Assembly: GCA_035553375.1 (NCBI GenBank)
Contig: DATNCY010000276.1
Span: forward strand, 1-64,000
DNA from: JAJPHU01 sp035553375
GTDB lineage: Bacteria; Planctomycetota; Planctomycetia; Gemmatales; Gemmataceae
Length of the DNA: 64,000 nt
Direction of reading: 5' to 3'
A program made the translations under genes and the position numbers. The notes under the pieces were generated by a model that saw nothing but the letters and a program-made list of their open reading frames with translations, was not told the origin of the DNA and did not search any database. Shown here piece by piece: positions 16,491 through 25,972 of this stretch (within the stretch, counting starts at the first letter, position 1; every line of letters starts with the position of its first letter).

Positions 16491-19400
16491 TCAGCGCGCC
16501 GGCGCTGAGACGGAAAAGCTGCGCTCGATGCGCGTGACGTTCCCTTGTCGATCCTTGATCGACACGGTCAGTTTGCCCTTGGCTAACTCCGTCAGCGGCT
16601 TCGTCAGCTTCCATGCCCAAACGCCCGGTGATAAAGGCTTGAATTTCCTGGCCAGATTCTCGCCTGCTGCAATGCCGTCCACGGCAAAATCGGCGACGAC
16701 CCGGAAACTATCGCTATCCAGGCCGCTATCGTAATCGTTCATACCGACGAGGATGCGCGTCAGCGGGGGATTGACGCCGGCTTGCGGATGCGTGAGTGTG
16801 AGCGTGGGCCGGTTGTCGTCTTGCAGCCAACCGCTGCCACGCGCTGTGGCGTGAGCCGGGTCATAATCGAGATCGATGGGACAACCCAGGTCGATCCAGC
16901 GCACGAGCGTGCGGCGATCCTCATCGCTCAGCGGCGCTACCTTGATGATCTGGCCATCCGGTCCCTTATAGGTTCCGGCCACGGCTTCCGGCGGCGGCAT
17001 AACGCTGCCGCTGTAGGCCAGATTGATGAGCCGATGACTGCCCGGTTTATTGGCGTAGGGTTGACCCTTGTAATGGATAGAATTGGGATCGCCTGACACC
17101 GTTTCTGTGGCAAAATCGTCATTGTTCCAGCCGTCCAGACGCTTGCCGAAAATTTTCCACGCCAGCAAGCTGCGCCGCGCGGAGAACAGGCGAACGTAGC
17201 GCGATGCCTGCGGATGCGCCCAGTTGCGCACCGGCGATTTATGGCCGAATTTGCCCTCGTGATCGAGCGCCAGACGGAAGAAAGTGCCAGGAACCTTTCC
17301 CGGCGGTCCCGTCACAACGCCGCCGAGACTGCCCGGTCCCTGCATCGGCGCGTCATCGTCGAGGACCAGGTTGCCCGCCGGTTTCGTCCATTTCTGCGTA
17401 TGGCAGGCGATGCAACTGCGATCAAGAACCGGCTTGACATCGCGGAAATACTCGACGTTTTTGACGCTCTTCTCGAAGCGCAGGCCGGTCGAATCGTCCT
17501 TGTCCCACTTCTTGCCGGACTGATCTTTTTCCTTGTCGCTCAGCAGGGGCGTGTTCCGGGTGAGGTCAAAAACGCGATAGTCCGGCTTCGCGGCAGCGGT
17601 GTCCTTGAACAGCGTCGGCTTCTGGCTGTGGGCATGACAGCCGCCGCAGTCGGTGCGCACCTCGCCGGGACGAACCATGTGCCACGTCTGCGACATGTTG
17701 AGAACGAGGCCGTTTTTGTCCAGCGTTTGCAACGTCCAGGGAACATCAGCGGGAACTTTCACGAGAAAACTGGTGTCGGGGTTGCCGTCCGGGTCAAGCG
17801 ATTGCTTGCCGCCCTGGAACTTGCGCACCGGGATTTCGCCGAGGATGCGCAGCCGTTCGTTGGCGACGTTCCACCAGCGCCGCGTTGATTTGCCGGTGAA
17901 ACGCGGATCGGTCGTCGGCTCCGTCACCAGGATACGGAGAGCATGGATTTCGCTATTTTCATATCGGCACGTATCCGCTCCCTGCACGAACCAGTTGCCG
18001 TTGTTGCCGTCGTAGGTCAGACTACCCAGCCCCGCGAACGGATCATTGCCGCCCGTGTACGTCGCCGTCACCTTGCCGTCCGCGATGCCGCCATGCGGGT
18101 AGCTTTCGCGCTTGTACATGCTGGACGAACCGACCAGGCCGAATGGTGTCCCTTCCGGCAGATGCGGCGATTGTTTGCCGTCGTTTTTCAATCGGGGCAG
18201 GAGAGCCGGCTCGTTCACGCCGTAGATGCGTTTGTACGGCACCAGCGCGCGCGGCCATTGTTCGTTGTAATTCGGATCGTTCTTGATGAGCCGCATTTGT
18301 CCCGGCTCCTCGACGGGTTTGCCGTCCTTGAGGAGATAAATGCCGCTGTCGATGGCTGGCTTGCGCAGACCGTTGTTGCTGTTGACCGGCCCCGGCGACC
18401 AGACCGTTAGCAGATGATTGTCTGGCGCACCGGAAGGATGCGTCACCTTGCCGACGCGCACCGAGTCGGGCTTGCCACTATCGGAGAGTTTGGCCGGTGC
18501 GTCGAAAGCGGTGACGAAGGGCGTCAGCCATTGCAGGCGGTGAGGCGTGAAGGCAAGGCGGTGAAAATCCATGCCATTGTACGGCAGATTGCGGGGGTCG
18601 CGCAGGGCGGCGGGACCGAAGAATGGTTGCCCGTCCGGCACATGAGCCGCCATTTTGTAGTAAGTGCCAAATCCAAGATTATTCAGATTGTAATACTCCT
18701 CGAAAACGATTTCTTCGTTCGAGAGTTGTGTTTGGAAATGGAAGGCACTGGCACCGTTGGCGAAGTTGCTGACGAGCGGTGCCCAATGGCTGCCGTCGGG
18801 ATGAATGGTCCATAACGCCCACAGTCGCAGATCGCGCAACCCCTGCGATTCGTAGCTCGTGAACATCACCCGGCCATCCTTCAAAATGGTCGGATGCAGG
18901 GCGCAATTGACATTCAAATGGCCGATCAATTCCACATTGTCGCCGTCTTCGTCCATGACGAACAGTTGCAAAACGGTTGGCGTGTATCCTTTCGTCGGCG
19001 CGAAGCCATTGCGATTGCTGGTGAACATCAATCGACCGCCGGGCAGCGGGCATGGAGCCAAATTGTATACGCCGGGAGTGCGCAATCCTTTCGCGGCCAC
19101 GCCGCTATTCGGCGTGAAGACCTGGCGAGTTAGTTGGGTGATCTTTCGCGTTTTTACATGGACTTTGAAGATGTCCGAACTCTTTGAGACGGGCTTCGCT
19201 GAGCCTGGCTCCTTGATATTGTGAAACCGCGCATAGTACACCGATTCGCCGTCGAAGGAAACGAACGGATCGGTAATGGCGTCGTCACCGGCGACGACGA
19301 GAACTTCCTCGCGGCCGTTCGGATGCAGCAGCATTAAATCGGAACCCGGTTCCGCCCGCAGCGGACTGAAAACTTCCGTCCAGGCGATTTGTTTGCCATC

Positions 19401-19574
19401 GCCCCGGCGCGGCGCACGCACGTAAACGATGTCGTAGTCGTACTTGACCGAATCGTCTTTGGCGAGCGACGGCGGATTGACGTTGAGAACGCGAGGCTTT
19501 TTATCCGGGGCGGCCGGCACGGATGCCGCGATGAGGAGAACCGTCAGGAGAACCAGCCAAGCGAGTCGTTTCAT
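16491..19574 (-). CDS. HzsA-related exported dihaem cytochrome, paralog 3
   Basis: 1027 residues from ATG at 19574. Signal peptide LAWLVLLTVLLIAASVPA. N-terminal propeller region shares VKYDYDIVYVRAPRRGD, LAPCPLPGGRLMFTSNRNGF and ILKDGRVMFTSYESQGLR with the paralogs. Haem motifs are CGGCH at 643-647 and CIACH at 721-725. The beta-rich C-terminus (GKLTVSIKDRQGNVTRIERS) is also shared. Only 26 bases separate it from the upstream WD40 cytochrome gene, and 65 from the downstream selenoprotein candidate, so co-transcription is likely. In the characterised family member (hydrazine synthase alpha) the two haems are catalytic and electron-transfer sites; the substrate here is unknown. Confidence 0.88.
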   Translation of the reverse strand: MKRLAWLVLLTVLLIAASVPAAPDKKPRVLNVNPPSLAKDDSVKYDYDIVYVRAPRRGDGKQIAWTEVFSPLRAEPGSDLMLLHPNGREEVLVVAGDDAITDPFVSFDGESVYYARFHNIKEPGSAKPVSKSSDIFKVHVKTRKITQLTRQVFTPNSGVAAKGLRTPGVYNLAPCPLPGGRLMFTSNRNGFAPTKGYTPTVLQLFVMDEDGDNVELIGHLNVNCALHPTILKDGRVMFTSYESQGLRDLRLWALWTIHPDGSHWAPLVSNFANGASAFHFQTQLSNEEIVFEEYYNLNNLGFGTYYKMAAHVPDGQPFFGPAALRDPRNLPYNGMDFHRLAFTPHRLQWLTPFVTAFDAPAKLSDSGKPDSVRVGKVTHPSGAPDNHLLTVWSPGPVNSNNGLRKPAIDSGIYLLKDGKPVEEPGQMRLIKNDPNYNEQWPRALVPYKRIYGVNEPALLPRLKNDGKQSPHLPEGTPFGLVGSSSMYKRESYPHGGIADGKVTATYTGGNDPFAGLGSLTYDGNNGNWFVQGADTCRYENSEIHALRILVTEPTTDPRFTGKSTRRWWNVANERLRILGEIPVRKFQGGKQSLDPDGNPDTSFLVKVPADVPWTLQTLDKNGLVLNMSQTWHMVRPGEVRTDCGGCHAHSQKPTLFKDTAAAKPDYRVFDLTRNTPLLSDKEKDQSGKKWDKDDSTGLRFEKSVKNVEYFRDVKPVLDRSCIACHTQKWTKPAGNLVLDDDAPMQGPGSLGGVVTGPPGKVPGTFFRLALDHEGKFGHKSPVRNWAHPQASRYVRLFSARRSLLAWKIFGKRLDGWNNDDFATETVSGDPNSIHYKGQPYANKPGSHRLINLAYSGSVMPPPEAVAGTYKGPDGQIIKVAPLSDEDRRTLVRWIDLGCPIDLDYDPAHATARGSGWLQDDNRPTLTLTHPQAGVNPPLTRILVGMNDYDSGLDSDSFRVVADFAVDGIAAGENLARKFKPLSPGVWAWKLTKPLTELAKGKLTVSIKDRQGNVTRIERSFSVSAPAR

Positions 19575-19600
19575 CGTTGTCTCCCACGGAAAAGCGAGGT

Positions 19601-20950
19601 TTATTTGTTCACGATCCCGCCGGGTGGCGGGGCGACCGGCACGGGAACCAGCGATTTCAGGAGTCTGCCACTAGGTAACTCGTATATCTGCACGAATCCA
19701 CTCTTGCTCCCCAGCGCGAGGCGAGAGCCATTGGCGTTGAGAGCGGCCGCGTAGATCGGGGCCGGTGCCTTGGCGATGAGGGCGATACGCTGGCGGGTGG
19801 CGATCTGGTAGACACGCACCTCGCCGGAGTTGCCGGCCGCCGCCATGAATTTGCGATCGCCACTGACGGCCAAAGCGTGGACCTCACCTGGCTGAGCCTC
19901 GAAGTTGCGGGCATATTGATTGCGCTGCACGCCGGTCAGAGCAATTTTGAGATCGTAGGCGATGAGCGAGCGCGCGCGGCCGGCCGAGATCGCCACAAGA
20001 TTGTCGGCGGCCACGGCGCTAATCAACTCGGTCGAATTATCGAGCGTGCGCAATAGTTCGCCGGTCTGGACGTTGGCGAGTTTGGTGGCCTTGTCGCGCC
20101 CGCCGGTCACGAGCATCTTGCCATCGGGCGTGTAGGCGACGGCCAACACCCAATCACTATGCAACTCGAAACGGCGCAGCGGTTGCTTCGGATCAACGGG
20201 AATAACATGAACCGCGCCGTCCGCGCCACCCAGGGCGATTGCCTTGCCGTCAGGGGCGAAATGGCCACGAAACAGCGTATCCTTACCGACGCGATGAGCG
20301 GAAACGAGCCGGCCATCGGCAGGATCTATGAAACGAACCTCGCCGTACTGACCGGGTGTGCCGCCGGCGGCCGCCAGCAATTTGCCATCGGGACTGAACT
20401 CGACATGCGTGATTAAATCGCTGGCCGTCGGTAGACGGCGCGGCGGTGCGCTCCCTTCGACATCCATCAATATCACTTCGCTACGACAGGCGGCGGCCAA
20501 ACGCTTGCCGTCGCCGCTGAGGGCGACGCTGGTAATCGCCGGTGCGAACGTGTAGGTAGTGGGTGCCTTGATTTCAATGCGCGGCTTATCGACCGCTGAG
20601 TCGTCGGGAACACCAGCCTGAATCCAATCGCGGAGTATGCGGATCTTTTCCATCGTCAAAGGCGGCTGCTTCTGCGGCATCGATGGTTCGGGACCGCTAA
20701 TGGCCTCGATAAGGAGACTGTCATCGGGCTTGCCGGCCTGGAACAACGGCCCGCTTCGACCACCCTTGCGCATGGTCGCAACCGTATCCAGGCTGAGTTT
20801 GCCCTTCGGTTTGGTGGATGAATGGCAGCCCCAGCAGTGCCGTTTGAGGATGGGTTGCACGTCATTGCGATAGCTGATTTTCGTCTCCGCCGCCGGTGCC
20901 GGCAGAGCCATGCAAAGATATAGAGCCGCCACAATCAGTCCACAACGCAT
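19601..20950 (-). CDS. Planctomycete cytochrome c with WD40 domain
   Basis: 449 residues. I prefer ATG 20950 because GAGG is seven bases upstream; ATG 20956 is in frame but only one base from it. Signal peptide: LIVAALYLCMALPAPAAE. A class I-like cytochrome domain follows directly: YRNDVQPILKRHCWGCHS with CWGCH, a distal MPQKQPPLT, and DWIQAGVPDDS. From about residue 130 on, WD40-like repeats (SVALSGDGKRLAAACRS, HVEFSPDGKLLAAAGG, AVAYTPDGKMLVTGGRDK) form a propeller. This is the typical planctomycete PSC1-type fusion. Its place next to DUF1549/1553 and HzsA-like genes suggests an electron partner. Confidence 0.9.
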   Translation of the reverse strand: MRCGLIVAALYLCMALPAPAAETKISYRNDVQPILKRHCWGCHSSTKPKGKLSLDTVATMRKGGRSGPLFQAGKPDDSLLIEAISGPEPSMPQKQPPLTMEKIRILRDWIQAGVPDDSAVDKPRIEIKAPTTYTFAPAITSVALSGDGKRLAAACRSEVILMDVEGSAPPRRLPTASDLITHVEFSPDGKLLAAAGGTPGQYGEVRFIDPADGRLVSAHRVGKDTLFRGHFAPDGKAIALGGADGAVHVIPVDPKQPLRRFELHSDWVLAVAYTPDGKMLVTGGRDKATKLANVQTGELLRTLDNSTELISAVAADNLVAISAGRARSLIAYDLKIALTGVQRNQYARNFEAQPGEVHALAVSGDRKFMAAAGNSGEVRVYQIATRQRIALIAKAPAPIYAAALNANGSRLALGSKSGFVQIYELPSGRLLKSLVPVPVAPPPGGIVNK

Positions 20951-20976
20951 TATCATGCCTCGAATCGATGCCGCAT

Positions 20977-21030
20977 ATAGCCCCCGGCTTGCCGGGGGAT
21001 TTCTATTTCCCCCGGCAAGCCGGGGGCTAT
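20977..21030. repeat. Perfect hairpin repeat ATAGCCCCCGGCTTGCCGGG
   Basis: 22-bp perfect arms (ATAGCCCCCGGCTTGCCGGG plus GG, and the complement) separated by ten bases, all within the 84-base gap between two co-oriented genes. It may act as a processing or partial termination site inside the gene run. Confidence 0.9.
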
Positions 21031-21034
21031 GTGC

Positions 21035-23503
21035 TTAATTGACCAGGAGAAAATCCTTACTATTGAGCAGCGCCCACATCAAATCTTGGGCCGCGTCTGT
21101 TCGTTTCGTCGTCCCGTAGGTCTGGAACAACTTCCGCGATACCTGCTGTTCCTTCTCGTTGGGCTGGCGACAAATCGACCACAGGTAAATCTGTTCAATG
21201 AGTTGGTCATCGGTCCCCTTCTGTTTCAGAAGTTGAGCGAGCCGGCCATTGGCGGCGTTGACGCGGCTGACGATGGTGGTGCCGTTGATGAAGTGCAGCG
21301 CTTGCAGCATGTTCGAGCCGTCGTCGCGCTCGCACTCGCACGCCTCGACGCGCTGCGGTTTGCCGAACAGGTTGAGAAAATCGCTTTGAATCTCGGAGTC
21401 CGGCAGTTGCTTGGCCGTGAAGCCGGCCGGCGCGCCGCCGAAACGCTCCGGGACGCCTGTGGCCTGCACCAGCGAATCGAGCAGCGTCTCGGCCGGCAGA
21501 CGACGCGGGATCATGCGCGAAAAATTCATGTCGTCCGCGGCGTTCGTTTCATTGGCGATGCTGCCGCGCTGATAGGTGCGCGAGGTGACAATCGTTCGCA
21601 TCAGATGGCGAACGTCGAACTTGTGGGCGATGAAGTCCTTCGTCAAGGCGTCGAGCAGTTCCGGGTTGACTGGCGGATTCGTCGTGCGAATGTCGTCCAC
21701 CGGGTCGATGATGCCGCGATGGAAAAAGTAGCTCCACATGCGATTCGTCAGACTGCGAGCGAAGAACGGGTTCTCCGGACTGGTGAGCCATTTCGCGTAG
21801 GCTTCGCGGCGATCGACGTTGACGAGATCGAGATCCTGTCCTCCCAGGAAGCGCGGCTTTTGGAGCTGTTTCGAGCGCGGATTGAGCGAGTAGCCCGCTG
21901 CCTTGTTAATGAGGATCGAGCGCGCCTTCGGAATGTTGGGCAGTCGCGGGTCAGCTTTGACGGCGACCTGATTAAAGAGACTGTGCAGGCCATAATAATC
22001 GGCCTGCGTCCAGTTCTCGAAGGGGTGGGGATGACAGCGAGCGCACAACATGCGGACGCCGCAGAAAACTTGCGTGGCACGCTGCAAGGAATCGTCGGCA
22101 TCCTTGCTGACGGCGAAGTAAGCCGAGGCCGGATCGTCGGCGACGCCGCCGCGACTCGTCAGCAATCGGCGGGCGAATTCGTCGAGCGGCATGTTCGAGG
22201 CAACGGCGGAACGCAACCATTCACGCAAGGCGAAGACGGCCGGCGCACTGACATGCTTGCGGCTATTCTGCAACAGATCGCCCCATTTCAGCGACCATTG
22301 ATCGACAAACTCCGGCCGGCGGAACAGAGCATCAACGAGCTTGGCGCGCTTGTCGGCAGCCTTGTCGTTGACGAAGGCGAGTACCTCATCGGCGGTCGGT
22401 TGTACGCCGATCAAATCGACGTGAAGGCGACGGAGGAACGTGGCATCGTCGGCCAACTCCGAGGGGCGGATTCGCAGATCGTTGAGCTTGCGGAGGACGA
22501 ACTTGTCGATGAGGTTGTCTTCGGGAATGGGTGCCGGTTTGAAGTTGGGATTGGGCTTAAGGACGATGAAATTCGCCGTGGCGAAGATGCGCTCGAAGCG
22601 TGCCGATACCGCCGTCTCGCCCAACTCGCGGGCGGTGACGAGGCCGACATCATCGACGCCGGCGACGCGCTCGGTATTGACGGTGTAAATGCCGAGGCGA
22701 GTAACATCGCGGATGTTGCCGTCGCTGTAACGAGCGAGCAATTGCAGCGGATGCTGCATGCCCGGCGCGAGGACGACCTTTTGCGGAGCGATGGTGAGAG
22801 AAACCAGTTTTACCGGGTTATCGAGATCGGATTGCGCCCCGCCGCGAATCCAGCCGAGCAACGATTGATGCAGCAGGCCATCGCGCGAGAAACGGATACC
22901 GCCCTCGTGAGGAACATCGCCAAGCGGCTTGGCGAGAAGCAGACTGGCCGGCGGATTGTGGCGGTTGATGCGGCGCTCGAAGAACTCATCGGTGAGCCAC
23001 TGATAATCGTCGGCGGGGTCGGCCCCGCGCAGCGACAATTTGAAACCGTTCTTGCCCAGCGAGTAACCGTGACACGCGCCCTGATTGCAACCGCCTTTCG
23101 ACAGCACCGGCATGACCTCGTGCCGGAAACTGTACGGCGGCTCCTTGGCGGGCAGCTTGACCGTGACCTTGACAATGGCCGACTTGCCACCGGCGCTGAC
23201 GGTAATGTCGGCGCTGCCGGTGGCGATCGGCTTCACCCAGCCGAGGACATCGACTTTCGCCATGTTTTCATTGCTACAGTGATACGTCGCTTGCCCCGTC
23301 AGATCGAGGGATAGGCCATCGGCACTCTGGCCGGTGACGAGCAGCGAGTGCGGTTGGCGTGGATGGCTCAGCGTCAGCGCTGCCGGCTTCACCTGCAATT
23401 CGCCAACGGGGGCCGCGCGAAGAATTGAACCACAGAGACACAGAGACACAGAGAAGACAAAGATAGTAAGTGAAGAGGAGGACGTGCGACGATAGGTCTT
23501 CAT
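21035..23503 (-). CDS. DUF1549/DUF1553 cytochrome-like protein with Big_2 domain
   Basis: 822 residues from ATG 23503 (GGGAG nine bases upstream). Signal peptide residues 1-31; its hydrophobic core (residues 16-28) is encoded by a dispersed repeat. Next come a Big_2-like Ig domain (about 35-115), a cytochrome-like module with C-x4-CH (GGCNQGACHGYSLG), DUF1549 (DNLIDKFVLRKLNDL, FLRRLHVDLIG), a CARCHPHPFENW motif, and DUF1553 (NRMWSYFFHRGIIDPVDD, NPELLDALTKDFIAHKFDVR, ACECERDDGSNMLQALHF). The family is planctomycete-typical and of unproven function. It has a paralog at 43921, also close to a DUF1501 gene. Confidence 0.92.
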   Translation of the reverse strand: MKTYRRTSSSSLTIFVFSVSLCLCGSILRAAPVGELQVKPAALTLSHPRQPHSLLVTGQSADGLSLDLTGQATYHCSNENMAKVDVLGWVKPIATGSADITVSAGGKSAIVKVTVKLPAKEPPYSFRHEVMPVLSKGGCNQGACHGYSLGKNGFKLSLRGADPADDYQWLTDEFFERRINRHNPPASLLLAKPLGDVPHEGGIRFSRDGLLHQSLLGWIRGGAQSDLDNPVKLVSLTIAPQKVVLAPGMQHPLQLLARYSDGNIRDVTRLGIYTVNTERVAGVDDVGLVTARELGETAVSARFERIFATANFIVLKPNPNFKPAPIPEDNLIDKFVLRKLNDLRIRPSELADDATFLRRLHVDLIGVQPTADEVLAFVNDKAADKRAKLVDALFRRPEFVDQWSLKWGDLLQNSRKHVSAPAVFALREWLRSAVASNMPLDEFARRLLTSRGGVADDPASAYFAVSKDADDSLQRATQVFCGVRMLCARCHPHPFENWTQADYYGLHSLFNQVAVKADPRLPNIPKARSILINKAAGYSLNPRSKQLQKPRFLGGQDLDLVNVDRREAYAKWLTSPENPFFARSLTNRMWSYFFHRGIIDPVDDIRTTNPPVNPELLDALTKDFIAHKFDVRHLMRTIVTSRTYQRGSIANETNAADDMNFSRMIPRRLPAETLLDSLVQATGVPERFGGAPAGFTAKQLPDSEIQSDFLNLFGKPQRVEACECERDDGSNMLQALHFINGTTIVSRVNAANGRLAQLLKQKGTDDQLIEQIYLWSICRQPNEKEQQVSRKLFQTYGTTKRTDAAQDLMWALLNSKDFLLVN

Positions 23504-23560
23504 GGTTGTTTCTCCCGGCTTTTCTTCTCTGTGTCTCTGTGTCTCTGTGGTTCAATTCTT
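23421..23560. repeat. Inverted repeat family D (ACAGAGACACAGAGA), copy 1
   Basis: Arms 23421-23457 and 23523-23560 are nearly perfect complements built from GACACAGA units ending in GGTTCAATTCTT. The element spans the 3' end of the PPC gene (its stop codon is inside) and the first 28 codons of the DUF1549/1553 gene. Confidence 0.92.
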
Positions 23561-25972
23561 CTTCTCTGTCAGCTTCACATGGACGGCTACCGCTTCGCTG
23601 CGATTGAGCAGGGGAGAATTGGCGGCATATTTCCCGGTGGCGAAGATTTCGAGCTTATTCAACGCAAGCATCTTGAAGGCGGCGGGGAACTTGAGCGTCA
23701 ACTGAAAGTCGGTTTTGTCGGCCTTGACGATCGCCGTCGGCACGGCGATCCCCGGCGGCGCGCCGGTCAGCGAAACCGTCACATCGCCCTTGAAGCCGCC
23801 GCGTCGTTCGATCTTGCCCGCCAGTTTGACATCGGCCCCCGTCTTCGGATCGAGCGGGACGACAAGTTGCGTGGCAGCCAGTTGCACCGCCAGCGGATTG
23901 AGAACGGGAAAGCGACGCACCGGCGTGAACGCCTGGGCGATCACGCGCGCGCGATCCTTGCTGAGCAGATCGGCGCGGAAGGCCAGATCCTGCGGCACAT
24001 TCGGCAGCGTGGCCGGCAACAGCACGATGAACTCACCCTGCGTCTTGCCGGCGGCCACCTCAAGAAAAGCCCCCTGATCCTTGCGCAGCATCTGGTTGGT
24101 GTTGGGCTGGCCATTGATGCGCGGCGGGCGATGACTGCTCATTAAGTAGAATCGCACTCCGCCATGTGCTTCTTTCGGCGGTGTGAACGTCAGAGGCACC
24201 TTGATGGACGAACCCGCTACCAACTTCGTGTCAGCGGGCAAAGTTCCCCATTGAGCGCTAAAGCTGGTCTTTTCTTTCGGGATGAGGGCGAAGGTCAATT
24301 CCTCGGCGAGCCAGGGTTGCAACTTCTGGAGGGGATGCGTTCTCTCGCGGGCCGACCGCGTGATTTTTTCTTTCGGATCGCTGCTCGTGCCGCGTAGCGC
24401 GGTCAACGCGGTCGCCGGTGCAGCGCCGGTTCCGGTAAGGGTTAGCATCGCTCCATTGGCACCGGCCGGGACATCGACGCCCTGAACCTGGATACCGGCC
24501 GACAAGCCCGCGAAGGCGAGATGAATCGGCCCCGTGTATCCGGCACGCTCGACATCGACTTCGACGATGCGACTGCCGCCCATCGGCACGTTCATCTCCG
24601 CGCTGGGCACGAACAGGCGAAAATCCTTCGCACTGGTTTCACCATTGACCGGCCGGACCACAACGCGATAGATGAAGTTCGCACCGCCCCGACCATGCAC
24701 ATCCTCGACGGAAACTACGAACGATTGCACATCGGCGGGCACCGTGTAATCGAGAAGCGGATCCGGACTGCCGGGCGAATCGTCGCTTTGAGCGAGCTGC
24801 GTGCCGTTGTCGCGCTGGAGTTTCAACACGGCGTCCATCGGCGAACCGAGACGATCCGCGAAAACTTCAAAGCGCAGCTTGGCACCCGGCTGAACCTTGA
24901 GCCGAAAACGATCGCTCTCGCCCGCTTTGGCGATACGGCCGCTCACCGCCACGGGCACGGCTGCGATTTCCTGAAGCGCCGTGCCATCCTTTTCGACCAT
25001 CTCTGTGAGATCGCTGACAAGCACACGCGGACGCAGACCACTGGCGACAACCGGGTTCGCCCATGAGATGGGCATAACAGCCGCGTCGCCGCTGCTCTGA
25101 ACCTGAACGCGCTGGCCGGCGGTATTGCCGAGCAACTCGACCGTGGTGGTTTGGCCGCGTTTTATGGCCGGCGGAAAGACCGCATCCACGTATTGCCATG
25201 TGCCGATTTTGAGGCGAAAGTTTCCAGGAGCGCCGGCCGCGTACTGCGCATCGTGTACTTCAATGGTGTAGAGACCATCGGCCGGCAGCGTCGCGGTGAT
25301 CCGGGCATCGCCATCGAGCGAGGAATTGGGCAAACTCCAGTCGATTTGCCGGCCGTGTTCATCAAGCAGATGGAGGACCGGCCTGAGTTTCCCACCGAGG
25401 CGCTGGGCTTCGATTTCGCACTGAATGACCTGCCCCGCCTTGCCCATGAACGAGGTGGTTAGCTTGTTGCTGCCGTTCAGCGTTCCGTGCAGTGATACCG
25501 GCAGGGCGGCGACCTTCGGTTCCCAAACGCGCTGCGGCAAATGATCCACGGCCACGATACGCCCCGCCGACACGCCGTTGGCGTTGGCCACACGCAGATT
25601 GTACAGCCCCGGTATTGCCGCCTTATCGAGCGTGACCTCGATGACGACGCGGTTGGCCGTGCCCTTCGGCTGAACAACTTGCTTGACAATCGGCACGGAC
25701 AGCACGAGTTTCGGCTCCGGCAGCAGATTGTCGCCGTCGATGGTCAGCACGGTGCTGCCGCCGGTCTGCAAGCCAAGACGGTCGAGATTGCGAATAGTCG
25801 GCGGTGCGGCGCTGACCGAAGAATGAACCGTCAAGACGCCAAGAAATGCAAGAAGACCTAACCACAGAGGCGCAGAGACACAGAGAGAATCAGAATGAAG
25901 ATAGTTATCTTCTCTGATTTGTCTTTCGTCTTCTCTGTGTCTCTGCGCCTCTGTGGTTAGGTCTTCTTGCAT
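23552..25972 (-). CDS. Exported protein with two PPC (pre-peptidase C-terminal) domains
   Basis: 806 residues from ATG 25972, the only ATG available; the leader is unusual, with ~28 hydrophilic residues before the hydrophobic core (PLWLGLLAFLGVL) and a cleavage site near VSAAPP. Much of the leader is repeat-encoded, so the true start may differ. An IPT/TIG-like strand set follows (about 57-135), then a PPC domain (VIQCEIEAQRLGGKLRPVLH to YTIEVHDAQY) and a second PPC domain (DRFRLKVQPGAKLRFEVFAD to FVVSVEDVHGRGG), then beta-rich segments. PPC domains usually accompany secreted enzymes or surface proteins; no catalytic domain is seen. It lies between DUF1501 and DUF1549/1553 genes, a common planctomycete set. 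Confidence 0.82.
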   Translation of the reverse strand: MQEDLTTEAQRHREDERQIREDNYLHSDSLCVSAPLWLGLLAFLGVLTVHSSVSAAPPTIRNLDRLGLQTGGSTVLTIDGDNLLPEPKLVLSVPIVKQVVQPKGTANRVVIEVTLDKAAIPGLYNLRVANANGVSAGRIVAVDHLPQRVWEPKVAALPVSLHGTLNGSNKLTTSFMGKAGQVIQCEIEAQRLGGKLRPVLHLLDEHGRQIDWSLPNSSLDGDARITATLPADGLYTIEVHDAQYAAGAPGNFRLKIGTWQYVDAVFPPAIKRGQTTTVELLGNTAGQRVQVQSSGDAAVMPISWANPVVASGLRPRVLVSDLTEMVEKDGTALQEIAAVPVAVSGRIAKAGESDRFRLKVQPGAKLRFEVFADRLGSPMDAVLKLQRDNGTQLAQSDDSPGSPDPLLDYTVPADVQSFVVSVEDVHGRGGANFIYRVVVRPVNGETSAKDFRLFVPSAEMNVPMGGSRIVEVDVERAGYTGPIHLAFAGLSAGIQVQGVDVPAGANGAMLTLTGTGAAPATALTALRGTSSDPKEKITRSARERTHPLQKLQPWLAEELTFALIPKEKTSFSAQWGTLPADTKLVAGSSIKVPLTFTPPKEAHGGVRFYLMSSHRPPRINGQPNTNQMLRKDQGAFLEVAAGKTQGEFIVLLPATLPNVPQDLAFRADLLSKDRARVIAQAFTPVRRFPVLNPLAVQLAATQLVVPLDPKTGADVKLAGKIERRGGFKGDVTVSLTGAPPGIAVPTAIVKADKTDFQLTLKFPAAFKMLALNKLEIFATGKYAANSPLLNRSEAVAVHVKLTEKKN

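Noticed and set aside
7252..19574. True anammox hydrazine synthase
   Set aside because: No hzsB/hzsC genes and no other anammox genes are present, and the residue after the first haem motif differs; only family relation is supported.
21029..23314. 761-codon plus-strand frame antisense to the DUF1549/1553 gene
   Set aside because: Same reason; the minus frame matches a well-defined family along its whole length.
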